NCBI GenBank assembly: GCA_946408345.1
Contig: CAMJRR010000001.1
Span: 186,001 to 250,000, forward strand
Length of the DNA stretch: 64,000 nucleotides
Source: an uncultured Bacteroidales bacterium
GTDB lineage: Bacteria; Bacteroidota; Bacteroidia; Bacteroidales; F082
Direction of reading: 5' to 3'
Below are positions 9,143-17,044 of the stretch, piece after piece. The translations under genes and the position numbers were made by a program. The notes under the pieces were generated by a model, which was not told the origin of the DNA, made no database searches, and saw only the letters and a list, made by a program, of their open reading frames with translations. The first letter of the stretch is position 1. Every line of letters starts with the position of its first letter.

Positions 9143-9984
9143 AAAAGAATGCTTTACTCATAGTCTTACTTTTTTCGGGTGTTTTCTGTTCCGGTCAAAG
9201 TCATCGGCATTATACTATAAGGTACAAAACCCTTACAGACACAATTTGTCTCAGTACCCAATCAGTTATGGGCATTCATATTGATGACGTTGGACAAGAA
9301 TTGGTTCACGACGATGGTACAGAATGGTCGTTTTTGATGGATTTGGATACGATCTATGTGTTACGGGAGCCTGACACTTCCAATTGGGTCGACCTCGGTC
9401 TGCCCAGTGGTTTGTTGTGGGCAAACCGAAATGTGGGTGCCAGCGCCCCCGAAGACTATGGTGACCACTTTGCTTGGGCTGAAACCTGCCCAAAGAGTGC
9501 ATACGACTGGGATACTTACAGTTATTGTTGCAGTGGAACAGGCAGCTCTTTAACGAAATATTGCAACAAATCCAATTTTGGTTGCAATGGCTATACCGAT
9601 ACCTTAGACATCCTGCTGTCTGAAGACGACGCGGCCTCAGCTTTTTGGGGCAATGATGCCCGCACGCCTACGATAGAGGAATGGCAGGAGTTGAATAACA
9701 ATTGTACTTCGGTTTGGACAAATCAAAACGGAGTGAATGGACGGCTTTTCACTGGCCCCAATGGCAACAGCCTCTTTCTTCCTGCTGCTGGTATCCGCGA
9801 TGGGAACGGGCTTGTTTATGCTGGCACCGAAGGTGACTATTGGTCGAGTTCGTTAGAAATATTCAACCCAAGTGAGTCGTGGTATTTCCAATTGAACTCC
9901 GCCTATGCTAACACAAACCATTTCGACTTCCGTGACTGGGGCCGAACTGTACGGGCTGTGCGTTCAGTAAATAGGCAGAAATAA
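9139..9984 (+). CDS. FISUMP-domain secreted protein
   Basis: This 281-residue protein starts with a signal peptide (MKKNALLIVLLFSGVFCSGQ) and a short domain of about 70 residues. A single FISUMP domain (Fibrobacter succinogenes major paralogous family) follows, recognisable by WVDLGLPSGLLWANRNVG, GDHFAWAET, LLSEDDAASAFWG, PTIEEWQEL, GRLFTGPNGNSLFLPAAG and YWSSS. The function of these domains is unknown; they are abundant on the surface of gut Bacteroidales. It is coupled to the upstream sorting-domain protein. It shares the domain with the double-domain lipoprotein at 29949 but has more sequence drift. The convergent murA stop lies five bases away. Confidence 0.85.
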   Translation: MKKNALLIVLLFSGVFCSGQSHRHYTIRYKTLTDTICLSTQSVMGIHIDDVGQELVHDDGTEWSFLMDLDTIYVLREPDTSNWVDLGLPSGLLWANRNVGASAPEDYGDHFAWAETCPKSAYDWDTYSYCCSGTGSSLTKYCNKSNFGCNGYTDTLDILLSEDDAASAFWGNDARTPTIEEWQELNNNCTSVWTNQNGVNGRLFTGPNGNSLFLPAAGIRDGNGLVYAGTEGDYWSSSLEIFNPSESWYFQLNSAYANTNHFDFRDWGRTVRAVRSVNRQK

Positions 9985-9989
9985 TCTAA

Positions 9990-11288
9990 TTACAAACGCT
10001 CAATTTTTGCCCCCAGCGTGTTCAATCGCTTATCAATATATTGATAGCCGCGCTCGATCTGGTCGCTGTTGTCGATGATGCTGTCGCCATCGGCAGAGAG
10101 GGCGGCTATGAGTAGGGCTACACCAGCGCGGATATCGGGCGAGGCCATGCGAATGCCGCGCAGATTATGGGAATGGTCAAGGCCGATGACATTGGCACGG
10201 TGTGGGTCGCAGAGGATGATCTGTGCACCCATGTCGATGAGCTTGTCGACGAAGAACAGGCGGCTCTCGAACATCTTCTGGTGGATGAGCACGGTACCCT
10301 TGGCTTGCGTGGCCACCACCAATACGATGCTGATTAAGTCAGGTGTGAAGCCGGGCCACGGCGCATCAGCTACGGTGAGGATGCTGCCGTCCATGAAGGT
10401 TTGTACCTCGTAATGGTCTTGTGCTGGAATAAAGATGTCATCGCCACGGTATTCCATCTGGATGCCAAGCCTGCGGAACACGTCGGGGATGATGCCTAAC
10501 TGTGAGATGCCTGCATTCTTAATGGTGATTTCAGAACCTGTCATGGCAGCCATGCCGATGAAACTGCCCACCTCAATCATGTCGGCAAGCAGCGTGTGCT
10601 CCGTGCCGTGCAACCGACTGACACCGTTGATGGTCAAAAGGTTGGAACCAACGCCTTTGATATCGGCACCCATGCTGTTGAGCATGGTGCAGAGTTGCAC
10701 AAGGTAAGGCTCGCAAGCGGCATTGAAGATGGTGGTGGTGCCTTGTGCCATCACGGCGGCCATGACGATGTTGGCTGTGCCAGTTACTGAGGCCTCGTCG
10801 AGAAGCATATAGCAGCCTTTCAGACCACCGCGCTGTACTTCGACTTCGTAGGAGTTGAAATCAAAGATGGCACCGAGTTTTTGGAGACCGATGACATGGG
10901 TGTCCAATCTACGTCGACCGATCTTGTCGCCACCCGGTTTAGGCATATAGGCCTTGCCGAAGCGGGCCAGCATCGGACCAGTCATCATCACACTACCTCT
11001 TAGCTTTGAAGCGGTGTTTTGATAGGCAGTCAAGTGGAAGTAGTTGAAATTGATTTCCTTGGCTTGCAAAACGATGTCATGTCTCGTAGGACGTTCAACG
11101 GTTACGCCCATGCCTTCCAACAAGGCAATCAGGTTATTGATGTCGAGGATGTCAGGCAGGTTGTGGATGGTGACTTTCTCGTCGGTGAGCAGACAGGCAC
11201 ATAGAATCTGCATGGCTTCGTTCTTTGCGCCTTGCGGGATGATTTCGCCTTGCAGCTTGCAGCCGCCTTTGATCTTCAGAGATGCCAT
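9990..11288 (-). CDS. murA: UDP-GlcNAc 1-carboxyvinyltransferase MurA, Cys-to-Asp type
   Basis: MurA transfers enolpyruvyl from PEP to UDP-GlcNAc, the first committed step of peptidoglycan synthesis, in the cytoplasm. At 432 residues it has the full family length, with GGCKLQGEI, the substrate Lys/Asn pair (AKNEAM, residues 21-26) and GSVMMTGPMLARFG. In the active-site loop, where most MurA proteins have GGCxIG, this one has GGDKIGRRRLD, with Asp121 in place of the catalytic Cys. That replacement is known from fosfomycin-insensitive MurA of mycobacteria and chlamydiae. The gene lies downstream of the DUF4290 gene in one transcription unit. Confidence 0.96.
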   Translation of the reverse strand: MASLKIKGGCKLQGEIIPQGAKNEAMQILCACLLTDEKVTIHNLPDILDINNLIALLEGMGVTVERPTRHDIVLQAKEINFNYFHLTAYQNTASKLRGSVMMTGPMLARFGKAYMPKPGGDKIGRRRLDTHVIGLQKLGAIFDFNSYEVEVQRGGLKGCYMLLDEASVTGTANIVMAAVMAQGTTTIFNAACEPYLVQLCTMLNSMGADIKGVGSNLLTINGVSRLHGTEHTLLADMIEVGSFIGMAAMTGSEITIKNAGISQLGIIPDVFRRLGIQMEYRGDDIFIPAQDHYEVQTFMDGSILTVADAPWPGFTPDLISIVLVVATQAKGTVLIHQKMFESRLFFVDKLIDMGAQIILCDPHRANVIGLDHSHNLRGIRMASPDIRAGVALLIAALSADGDSIIDNSDQIERGYQYIDKRLNTLGAKIERL

Positions 11289-11310
11289 AGTGTTCTTTTT
11301 TTGGCTTTAA

Positions 11311-11380
11311 GCTATCAGCAGTCAGCAATCAGCTTGCTTCGACAGTGGCTGAAAGCTGATTGCTGAAAGCTGACGGCTGA
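11311..11380. repeat. Heptamer word palindrome, copy A1
   Basis: The left arm is TCAGCAG, TCAGCAA, TCAGCTT. The right arm is GCTGAAA, GCTGATT, GCTGAAA, GCTGACG. The centre is 12 bases. The element lies inside the DUF4290-murA transcription unit. Copies at 16629 and 57632. Confidence 0.88.
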
Positions 11381-11381
11381 T

Positions 11382-12089
11382 TTATAGTTTACCTAACTCT
11401 TGCATACGTTTCTTATACGCCGGATTATTGGGGTTGTTCATATTGGCCTTCAGGTTCGGCACTTTCTTCTTTTTCTTTTTGCCTTGCTGTTGTTGTTGCG
11501 GCTGTTTGGCTTGAGGTTGGACTTTTCCAAGGTCAGTGTTGCCGTTTAGCCTCGATTCGTCGGCAATGATGAGACGTCCTTTCGAAATGTTCTTCAAGTC
11601 GTCGATGATGACTTGGTCGTTAACGACACTCTTGTTCCATTCCAGGTAGTTGCGCTTCATTTGGCTGGCCAAGGAGTAGGCGAGGGCCTCGCGCACTTCG
11701 TCGTTCTCTTCCTGCGATGCGGCCTCAATCATCTTGATGAGATATTGACCGTAATGCCCATACTTGATATTATTATTCTGATAACCAATATGTTGTGGTT
11801 TGCTTTGCTTTTCCAACGGGACAGGAGGGGCGTAAGGACTATCCACATCAAGGTTATAGCCCGAAATCATGTAAAGATGATCCCATAGTTTGTGTTCATA
11901 GTCGCTCGACTGCTTGATGTTCGGGTTCATCTGCACCATTACGCTGATGATGTAACGTGCGGCTTCAGTACGCTGCTCGCGGTCTTCAATCTCAGACAGT
12001 TTTTTGATCATCTCTTGGACGCAGCGTCCGTATTCAGAAATGACAATCTGCTCTTTTTCTGTATTGTAGGTTAAACCTGGTTTGTTCAT
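11382..12089 (-). CDS. DUF4290 family protein
   Basis: This 235-residue cytoplasmic protein matches what is known of DUF4290 in Bacteroidetes: MNKPGLTYNTEKEQIVISEYGR at the start, a helical core (DYEHKLWDHLYMISGYNLDVDSPY, KYGHYGQYLIKMI) and a C-terminal low-complexity tail rich in Gln and Lys (about residues 195-215) before PNLKANMNNPNNPAYKKRMQELGKL. No enzymatic motif is visible and the function is unknown. The position directly upstream of murA suggests a link to cell-wall synthesis, as inference. A promoter at 12108-12139 drives the pair. Confidence 0.85.
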   Translation of the reverse strand: MNKPGLTYNTEKEQIVISEYGRCVQEMIKKLSEIEDREQRTEAARYIISVMVQMNPNIKQSSDYEHKLWDHLYMISGYNLDVDSPYAPPVPLEKQSKPQHIGYQNNNIKYGHYGQYLIKMIEAASQEENDEVREALAYSLASQMKRNYLEWNKSVVNDQVIIDDLKNISKGRLIIADESRLNGNTDLGKVQPQAKQPQQQQQGKKKKKKVPNLKANMNNPNNPAYKKRMQELGKL

Positions 12090-12107
12090 TATGATTCAAT
12101 TTTGCTG

Positions 12108-12139
12108 CAAAGGTACATGTTTTTCTGATGATAGCGCAA
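12108..12139 (-). promoter_or_regulatory. Promoter of DUF4290-murA (TTG-N21-TACCTTTG)
   Basis: On the minus strand TTG (12139-12137) and TACCTTTG (12115-12108) are separated by 21 bases. The start codon is 19 bases past the -7 box. Confidence 0.65.
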
Positions 12140-12192
12140 TAATAATGGAAAAAGGTATTGCCTTGTAATAAACTACATTTTCCTTGTTGCAA

Positions 12193-12522
12193 TTAGGCGT
12201 TATTATTGTGGGCAATGGTCCGATCAGCCTGTTTTTTCGGCTCGCGACGGCAGTCCCAGAAATCGACGATTTCTATCACATCGTTGTTTATCCAGTAGAC
12301 AAACTTGTTCAAGTGTCTCACGACGATACTTCTGTAGGGCACTGGGGCATCTGCAAGAAGAGGTTCCAAAGGACCAAGGAGTGGATTACTGCTCAAAAGT
12401 TTCACAACGCGATGGACTTCATTTCTGAATTCCACTCTCGCTTCTTTGCCAAACTGGTTTTGGATGTATCGAGCCGTTCGCAAGATTTTCTTCTTGGCCT
12501 CATCTTCAACTTTGATTCTCAT
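12193..12522 (-). CDS. RelE/ParE-family toxin
   Basis: This 109-residue protein shows the RelE/ParE fold: an N-terminal helix pair (EEAKKKILRTARYIQNQFGKEAR), a central strand region with YRSIVVRHLNKFVYWINNDVIEIVDFWDCRREP, and a basic tail. Such toxins cleave mRNA on the ribosome (RelE) or poison gyrase (ParE); the sequence does not decide which. The start codon overlaps the stop of the antitoxin gene (12519-12522), the usual arrangement. The toxin is intact. Confidence 0.82.
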   Translation of the reverse strand: MRIKVEDEAKKKILRTARYIQNQFGKEARVEFRNEVHRVVKLLSSNPLLGPLEPLLADAPVPYRSIVVRHLNKFVYWINNDVIEIVDFWDCRREPKKQADRTIAHNNNA

Positions 12523-12716
12523 AATGCCTCATAATGCAGCTCTTCCGCAGCTGTAAAAGATGATTTGTTAGCTTCTTCTTCAAAATCCTTGTCAAGCTCA
12601 CGGAGGAAATCTTCAACTTCAGTGTAGTTGCCCAAAGCAATTTGTCTACGGCCTTCCTCGGCTCTTTCCAAGAGCTCTTCAACGGTGTAAGGCAATAACG
12701 TCTCTTCTTCTTTCAT
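12519..12716 (-). CDS. Antitoxin partner of the RelE/ParE toxin
   Basis: A 65-residue acidic protein (PYTVEELLERAEEGRRQIALGNYTEVEDFLREL...) encoded directly upstream of, and overlapping, the toxin. It has no visible ribbon-helix-helix or HTH domain; the phrase EEGRRQIALGNYTEVEDFLREL resembles the short antitoxins of Bacteroidetes RelE pairs. A -7 box TATTTTTG lies upstream at 12744-12751. The pairing is supported by overlap and size more than by the antitoxin sequence. Confidence 0.75.
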   Translation of the reverse strand: MKEEETLLPYTVEELLERAEEGRRQIALGNYTEVEDFLRELDKDFEEEANKSSFTAAEELHYEAL

Positions 12717-12797
12717 GACATTTCCTTTCTTCTGTTACGAATGCAAAAATAGTGAGTTTTTTTTGATTTGAAGTTTTATAGCCAAAAAAACAAGAAA

Positions 12798-15104
12798 TCA
12801 CCTGATTATCCCCAATCGCGCAAACTTCAACATCAGCATTTTCACTCCAGCAGTGTCGAAGCGGACACTCGCCTTCTTGTTCGCTCCTGCACCTTCGATG
12901 CTGAGGATGGTGCCTGCACCAAACTTTTGGTGCATCACCCTCATGCCTTCTTGAAGAAGGTCAGGATTGGAAGGTTCAAAGTCTTGTGGAACAGTGGGTT
13001 GGTTGAAACTTGGCTTTGCAAGCGAAGGCGTTTCTTCTAGTAGTTTGCGGAATCCGTGATGCTCGGGCTCGTTGATGCGTCGACCGAAAGGTCGTCCGCT
13101 CATAGGCGAAGTGCCTCTGAACGATGCCTTCTGTGTCTGTTCGATGAGGCTGGCATCGATTTCATCAACGAAACGAGAGCGTTCGCTGAGGGTGAGGTTG
13201 CCGTAACGGTAGCGTTGCTCGGCATAACTCAAGGTGAGTTTGGTCATGGCGCGGGTGATGGCCACATAAAACAGGCGGCGTTCCTCTTCCAGCTCTTCTC
13301 TTGTGCTGAGGCTGAGGATGCCAGGGAAGAGGTTCTCTTCCATGCCGACGACATAGACATACGGAAACTCCAAGCCCTTCGCGCTGTGGATGGTCATCAG
13401 GCTGACGAAGTCTTCCTCAGGGTCGTCTTTCTTCATTTCGCTGTCGGTGAGCAAGGCCACGTCTTCCATGAACTGCACCAAGTCGACGCGGGCGGTCTCG
13501 CCCGTGGTCTCGTCTACCTGACGGTCGCTGAACTCCATGATGGCATTGAGCAACTCCTCCACATTCTCGACCCTCGAAACGCCCTCTGGTGAGTCGTCTT
13601 CCTTCAGCACCTTAATTAAACCAATGGTATTGGTGATGTGTTTGGCCAGTTCAAAGGCGTTCATCTTGGCTTGCAATGTTTGGAAACTCTTAATCATCAC
13701 CATGAAATCGCGGAACTTGTTGACGGTGCCCATGTTAAAGTCTTGTGGAAACACGTTGCTCTCCATGCACTTCCAGATGCTTGTGCGTTGTTCGTTGGCA
13801 GTGACCATCATGCGTTCGATGCTGGTCTTTCCGATACCGCGGGCAGGATAGTTGATGATGCGCAACAGGGCTTGCTCGTCCTCTGGGTTGATGACGACGC
13901 GGAAGTAAGCCAAGAGGTCCTTTATTTCCTTGCGGTCGTAGAAGGAGAGACCCCCATATATTTTATAAGGTATATTCTGCTTACGCAGGGCTTCTTCCAT
14001 CGATCGGCTCTGAGCGTTGGTGCGGTAGAGGATGGCAAAGTCCTTGTTGGCCAAGTGACGGCTCATCTTGTAGCCGAAGATGCTGTTGGCAACCATGGTG
14101 CCTTCCTCAGTATCGCTGTTAGCATGGATGAGGCCGATGAGCTCGCCTTTCTCCTTGTCGCTCCACACTTTTTTCTTGATTTGGTCCTTGTTGTGGGCGA
14201 TGACGGCGTTCGAGGCGTTGACGATGTTTTGCGTGGAACGGTAGTTTTGTTCCAACCTGATCAGCTTATAGTCAGGGTAATCGTTCTTGAAGTTAAGGAT
14301 GTTCTGGATATTGGCGCCACGGAAGGCATAGATGCTTTGGGCATCGTCGCCGACCACGCAAATGTTCTCAAACAAGGCAGCGATGCGCTTCACGATGAGA
14401 TATTGGGCGTAGTTGGTGTCCTGATACTCATCGACGAGGATGAACTTGAAGTGGTTCTGGTATTTGTAGAGCACGTCGGGGTTGTCGCGCAGCAGCACAT
14501 TGGTGAAGTACAAGATGTCGTCGAAGTCCATGGCATTGGCGCGGTGCAGGCGGTCGTTGTAGAGTTTAAAGAGCTGCGCGATGAGCGGCTTGTTGGCCTT
14601 GCGGTCGGCCTCTTGGACATCGGGGTTGTTGGCATAGTCCTCGGGAGAGAAGAGGCTCGACTTGGCCGACGAGATGCGCGACAGCACCTGCTTGGGCGGG
14701 TAGACCTTGGTGTCCAGGCTCAGGTCCTTCAGGATTTGGGTAATGAGTGCTTTCGAGTCGTCCGTGTCGTAAATCGAGAAATTGCTCGTGAAGCCGATTC
14801 TCTCCGCCTCGATGCGCAAAATTCTCGCGAAGATGGAGTGGAAGGTGCCCATCCACACGTTGCGGGCGTCGCTGGCGTTGACGAGTTGCATGATGCGTTC
14901 CTTCATCTCGCGGGCGGCCTTGTTGGTGAAGGTGAGGGCCATGATGCTGAAGGGGTCGACGCCCTCTTGGATCATGTAGGCGACGCGGTAGGTGAGGGCG
15001 CGGGTCTTGCCCGAACCGGCACCGGCAATCACCATCACGGGGCCCTCTATAGTGGTAACGGCCTCTCTTTGAGGCTCGTTCAAGTCTTTCAATAAGTCAA
15101 TCAT
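12798..15104 (-). CDS. UvrD/PcrA-type DNA helicase
   Basis: This 768-residue superfamily 1A helicase unwinds DNA 3' to 5' in nucleotide-excision repair, mismatch repair or replication restart. Motifs appear in order: Q motif LNEPQREAV, Walker A GAGSGKT (28-34), LTFTNKAAREMKERI, DEYQDTN, GDDAQSIYAFRGA, LEQNYRS, VSLMTIHSAKGLEFPYVYVVG, and VAITRAMTKLTLSYA. The C-terminal tail (about residues 650-768) ends in the Tudor-like region MRVMHQKFGAGTILSIEG typical of PcrA. It is intact and of normal length. It sits between two toxin-antitoxin pairs on the same strand. Confidence 0.96.
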   Translation of the reverse strand: MIDLLKDLNEPQREAVTTIEGPVMVIAGAGSGKTRALTYRVAYMIQEGVDPFSIMALTFTNKAAREMKERIMQLVNASDARNVWMGTFHSIFARILRIEAERIGFTSNFSIYDTDDSKALITQILKDLSLDTKVYPPKQVLSRISSAKSSLFSPEDYANNPDVQEADRKANKPLIAQLFKLYNDRLHRANAMDFDDILYFTNVLLRDNPDVLYKYQNHFKFILVDEYQDTNYAQYLIVKRIAALFENICVVGDDAQSIYAFRGANIQNILNFKNDYPDYKLIRLEQNYRSTQNIVNASNAVIAHNKDQIKKKVWSDKEKGELIGLIHANSDTEEGTMVANSIFGYKMSRHLANKDFAILYRTNAQSRSMEEALRKQNIPYKIYGGLSFYDRKEIKDLLAYFRVVINPEDEQALLRIINYPARGIGKTSIERMMVTANEQRTSIWKCMESNVFPQDFNMGTVNKFRDFMVMIKSFQTLQAKMNAFELAKHITNTIGLIKVLKEDDSPEGVSRVENVEELLNAIMEFSDRQVDETTGETARVDLVQFMEDVALLTDSEMKKDDPEEDFVSLMTIHSAKGLEFPYVYVVGMEENLFPGILSLSTREELEEERRLFYVAITRAMTKLTLSYAEQRYRYGNLTLSERSRFVDEIDASLIEQTQKASFRGTSPMSGRPFGRRINEPEHHGFRKLLEETPSLAKPSFNQPTVPQDFEPSNPDLLQEGMRVMHQKFGAGTILSIEGAGANKKASVRFDTAGVKMLMLKFARLGIIR

Positions 15105-15138
15105 TTATAGCTTGTTTAGAACTAAAGGTAATGTGTTT

Positions 15139-15438
15139 TTAAATAAAGGCTGCACCGCCTTGTCTGCAGTCCCATATAGAAGCGATGTATACGCCGTCAT
15201 CCTCAACAAAATAATACACTTTATAGGTTAGGACAATCAAATAGCGATAGGATCGGATATGTGTAAAGTCTTCGTCCATTCTTCCTAAGTAAGGCATAGT
15301 TTGAAGAAGATCGACGCTATGAATGATGATTCCAATCCTGCGCTTGGCCACTTGTTCGCTTGCAAATTCACTGTAGAATTGGTGAATGGCATCAAGTTCG
15401 TTGGAAGCCCTTCTCAGCCAATGGATTTCAAACGCCAT
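15139..15438 (-). CDS. ParE-family toxin
   Basis: This 99-residue protein belongs to the ParE/RelE toxin superfamily: FEIHWLRRASNELDAIHQFY at the start, then RIGIIIHSVDLLQTMPYLGRMDED, IRSYRYLIVLTYKVYYFVEDDGVYIASIWDCRQ. The closing phrase is typical of the ParE strand core. The start lies 11 bases inside the antitoxin gene. It is not closely similar to the toxin at 12193, so the two pairs are not a local duplication. Confidence 0.83.
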   Translation of the reverse strand: MAFEIHWLRRASNELDAIHQFYSEFASEQVAKRRIGIIIHSVDLLQTMPYLGRMDEDFTHIRSYRYLIVLTYKVYYFVEDDGVYIASIWDCRQGGAAFI

Positions 15439-15685
15439 AACGCTCGCAGATGGATGAGTGGCTTAAGTAGTTTCCGCTTTGGTAATCAGCTTCAGCTTCC
15501 CGAAGCGACATTTCCATCTGCTCATGGGTGTAAGCACATGGCAAAGGCCTTCCACTGAGAATGGCCACTGCTTCGGCTAGCAGTTCTTCACTCTCGGTCT
15601 GCGACACAAGCAACGACGCCCGTTGTCGCAAAGCAATAAGTGCATCATAATTCATCGAATGGGATCTTTCCTGTACAGTTTCCAT
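15428..15685 (-). CDS. Antitoxin partner of the ParE toxin
   Basis: An 85-residue protein upstream of and overlapping the ParE gene. The last part, YTHEQMEMSLREAEADYQSGNYLSHSSICERYGV, resembles antitoxins that wrap ParE with a C-terminal helix. The start at 15685 was kept because the -7 box (706-713) predicts a transcript start about 14 bases upstream; the Met at residue 11 is an alternative. No separate DNA-binding motif is obvious. Confidence 0.75.
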   Translation of the reverse strand: METVQERSHSMNYDALIALRQRASLLVSQTESEELLAEAVAILSGRPLPCAYTHEQMEMSLREAEADYQSGNYLSHSSICERYGV

Positions 15686-15705
15686 TTTGGAGTGTTTTAT
15701 AGCTG

Positions 15706-15735
15706 CAAAAGTACAATTTTTCCTTGAACTGCAAA
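15706..15735 (-). promoter_or_regulatory. Promoter of the ParE pair (TTTG-N18-TACTTTTG)
   Basis: TTTG (15735-15732) and TACTTTTG (15713-15706) on the minus strand, 18 bases apart, one short of the usual minimum. Confidence 0.55.
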
Positions 15736-15794
15736 AGGGATGAATGAAAAAGTCCTACCTGAAACATTATCAGATAGGACTTAAGGCTTTTTCG

Positions 15795-15867
15795 TGACCC
15801 GGCTGGGGCTCGAACCCAGGACCCCAACATTAAAAGTGTTGTGCTCTACCTGCTGAGCTACCGAGTC
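15795..15867 (-). tRNA. tRNA-Lys (anticodon TTT)
   Basis: The minus strand folds into a complete 73-base cloverleaf. The 7-bp acceptor stem is GACTCGG/CCGGGTC with one G-T pair, the D arm is GCTC/GAGC, the anticodon loop is CTTTTAA with anticodon TTT, and the T arm contains TTCGAGC. No CCA is encoded. A -7 box TACTTTTG lies upstream at 15888-15895. Confidence 0.96.
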
Positions 15868-15937
15868 ATCCTTGCTTTTTGCGGGTGCAAAAGTACGGCT
15901 TTTTTCGTTATCACGGACTTTTTCAGCCAATTTTTTT

Positions 15938-16555
15938 TCATTCGTCCAACAAACCTTTGCCTTGACGGATGATAACAATCTCATTGTCAGTGCAATCCAC
16001 GACGGTACTTTCCTCGTTTTCGCCCGCACCGCCGTCAATGACGATGTCCACCAAGTCCTTGTAACGGTCATGAATCTCCTCTGGGTCGGTGAGGTAGGGG
16101 TTGATTTCGTCTTCCTCGTCGGCCAACGAAGTGGTCATGATGGGTGCACCGAACTCCCTGACGATGTTCGTGATGATGGGTTGGTCGGGAATGCGGATAC
16201 CGATGGTCTTCTTCTTGCTCTGGAAGATGCGCGGAATGTTGTTGTTGGCCTCCAAAATGAAGGTGAACGGTCCTGGCAGGTTGCGCTTCATCATCTTGAA
16301 GACGTCGTTGTTGATGGGCTTGGTGAACTCGCTCAACATGCTGAGGTCGTGGAAGATGAATGAGAAGTTGGCCTTCTCCTTCTTGATGCCCTTGATTTGG
16401 CAGATGCGTTCGAAGGTGCGAGGGTTATTGATACAGCCTCCCAAACCGTACAAGGTGTCGGTAGGGAAGATGATGGTACCACCGTCGGCCAAGCATTCCA
16501 AAATCATCTTGACGTAACGCGGGTTGGGATTTGTTGGGTAGAGTTTGAGTATCAT
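15938..16555 (-). CDS. Sua5/YrdC-type threonylcarbamoyl-AMP synthase
   Basis: This enzyme makes L-threonylcarbamoyl-AMP from threonine, bicarbonate and ATP, the precursor of t6A37 in ANN-decoding tRNAs. The 205-residue frame from the ATG at 16555 (MILKLYP) has the YrdC fold: GGTIIFPTDTLYGLGGCINN, KGIKKEKANFSFIFHD, FKMMKRNLPGPFTFIL, TIGIRIPDQPI, GAPIMTTSLA. A longer frame back to 16645 exists, but its extra 30 residues only translate the intergenic repeat and lie upstream of the -7 box TATTTTTG (16576-16583). There is no extra C-terminal Sua5 domain, so it is the short YrdC/YwlC form. tRNA-Lys lies 70 bases downstream. Confidence 0.92.
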   Translation of the reverse strand: MILKLYPTNPNPRYVKMILECLADGGTIIFPTDTLYGLGGCINNPRTFERICQIKGIKKEKANFSFIFHDLSMLSEFTKPINNDVFKMMKRNLPGPFTFILEANNNIPRIFQSKKKTIGIRIPDQPIITNIVREFGAPIMTTSLADEEDEINPYLTDPEEIHDRYKDLVDIVIDGGAGENEESTVVDCTDNEIVIIRQGKGLLDE

Positions 16556-16588
16556 AGGCTTACAGAAAAATCGCGCAAAAATAGTAAA

Positions 16589-16701
16589 AATGTTTAATTG
16601 TTGAATGTTTAATTGTTGAACTGTTTTGCTTTCAGCGTTCAGCAATCAGCAATCAGCAGCGTTTGAATCGAGCTGATAGCTGACTGCTGATAGCTGACAG
16701 C
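16589..16701. repeat. Direct TTAATTGTTGAA repeats followed by heptamer palindrome A2
   Basis: Positions 16593-16622 hold two TTTAATTGTTGAA-like repeats (family F, also at 25862). Positions 16629-16701 hold TCAGCGT, TCAGCAA, TCAGCAA, TCAGCAG, a 12-base centre, and GCTGATA, GCTGACT, GCTGATA, GCTGACA. The element lies upstream of the Sua5 promoter. Confidence 0.85.
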
Positions 16702-16751
16702 CAAATCTTGAAATTTTTTCCTCTTCTTGTTCCAGCGAAATAAAAAAACCG

Positions 16752-16759
16752 TATTTTTG
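16752..16759 (+). promoter_or_regulatory. -7 element TATTTTTG upstream of the PurF-like gene
   Basis: TATTTTTG with a TTG 22 bases upstream (16727-16729), slightly too far for the consensus. The predicted transcript would begin near 16766, just before a terminator-like hairpin. Confidence 0.5.
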
Positions 16760-16763
16760 CAGT

Positions 16764-16801
16764 CCATCTACGGGACATCTCCCGCAGATGTTTTTTGTTT
16801 T
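16764..16801 (+). terminator. Terminator-like hairpin in the leader of the PurF-like gene
   Basis: CATCTACGGGA pairs with TCCCGCAGATG with one mismatch around a 4-base loop, followed by T6-G-T5. It sits immediately after a -7 box and about 245 bases before the coding sequence, so it could work as an attenuator or end a tiny leader RNA. Confidence 0.6.
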
Positions 16802-16864
16802 TATAAGGAATGAGCAACTTTGGTTTATATAAAAGACGCGAGACTATCAGACAATGACTGATTT

Positions 16865-16970
16865 TGGCTTCTAGCTTTTGGCCTCTGGCTTCTGGCAGCT
16901 TTTCGAAATGCTTAAGAGCTTACCTCAATCGTTGAGCTGCCAGTAGCCGGTGGCCAGTAGCCAATAGCCA
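16865..16970. repeat. Heptamer word palindrome, family H
   Basis: The left arm is TGGCTTC, TAGCTTT, TGGCCTC, TGGCTTC, TGGCAGC. The right arm is GCTGCCA, GTAGCCG, GTGGCCA, GTAGCCA, ATAGCCA. About 35 bases lie between them. The element lies in the leader of the PurF-like gene. Apart from it and the hairpin upstream, nothing else is seen in 16702-17044. Confidence 0.85.
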
Positions 16971-17044
16971 TTTCCAAAGTCAAAAACTCTATGTCAAAAC
17001 AACATATTATTTGAATACTTACATAACCTCAAATCGAAAACATT

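Noticed and set aside
13638-15095. 485-codon open frame antisense to the UvrD helicase gene
   Set aside because: It mirrors the helicase frame; its Val/Gly/Asp-rich product has no motif and no promoter.
16556-16645. N-terminal extension of the Sua5/YrdC protein
   Set aside because: The extra 30 codons translate direct repeats and lie upstream of the -7 box at 16576-16583.
16802-17044. Riboswitch in the leader of the PurF-like gene
   Set aside because: No conserved purine-riboswitch core or other known aptamer pattern could be recognised; the leader is mainly a word palindrome.
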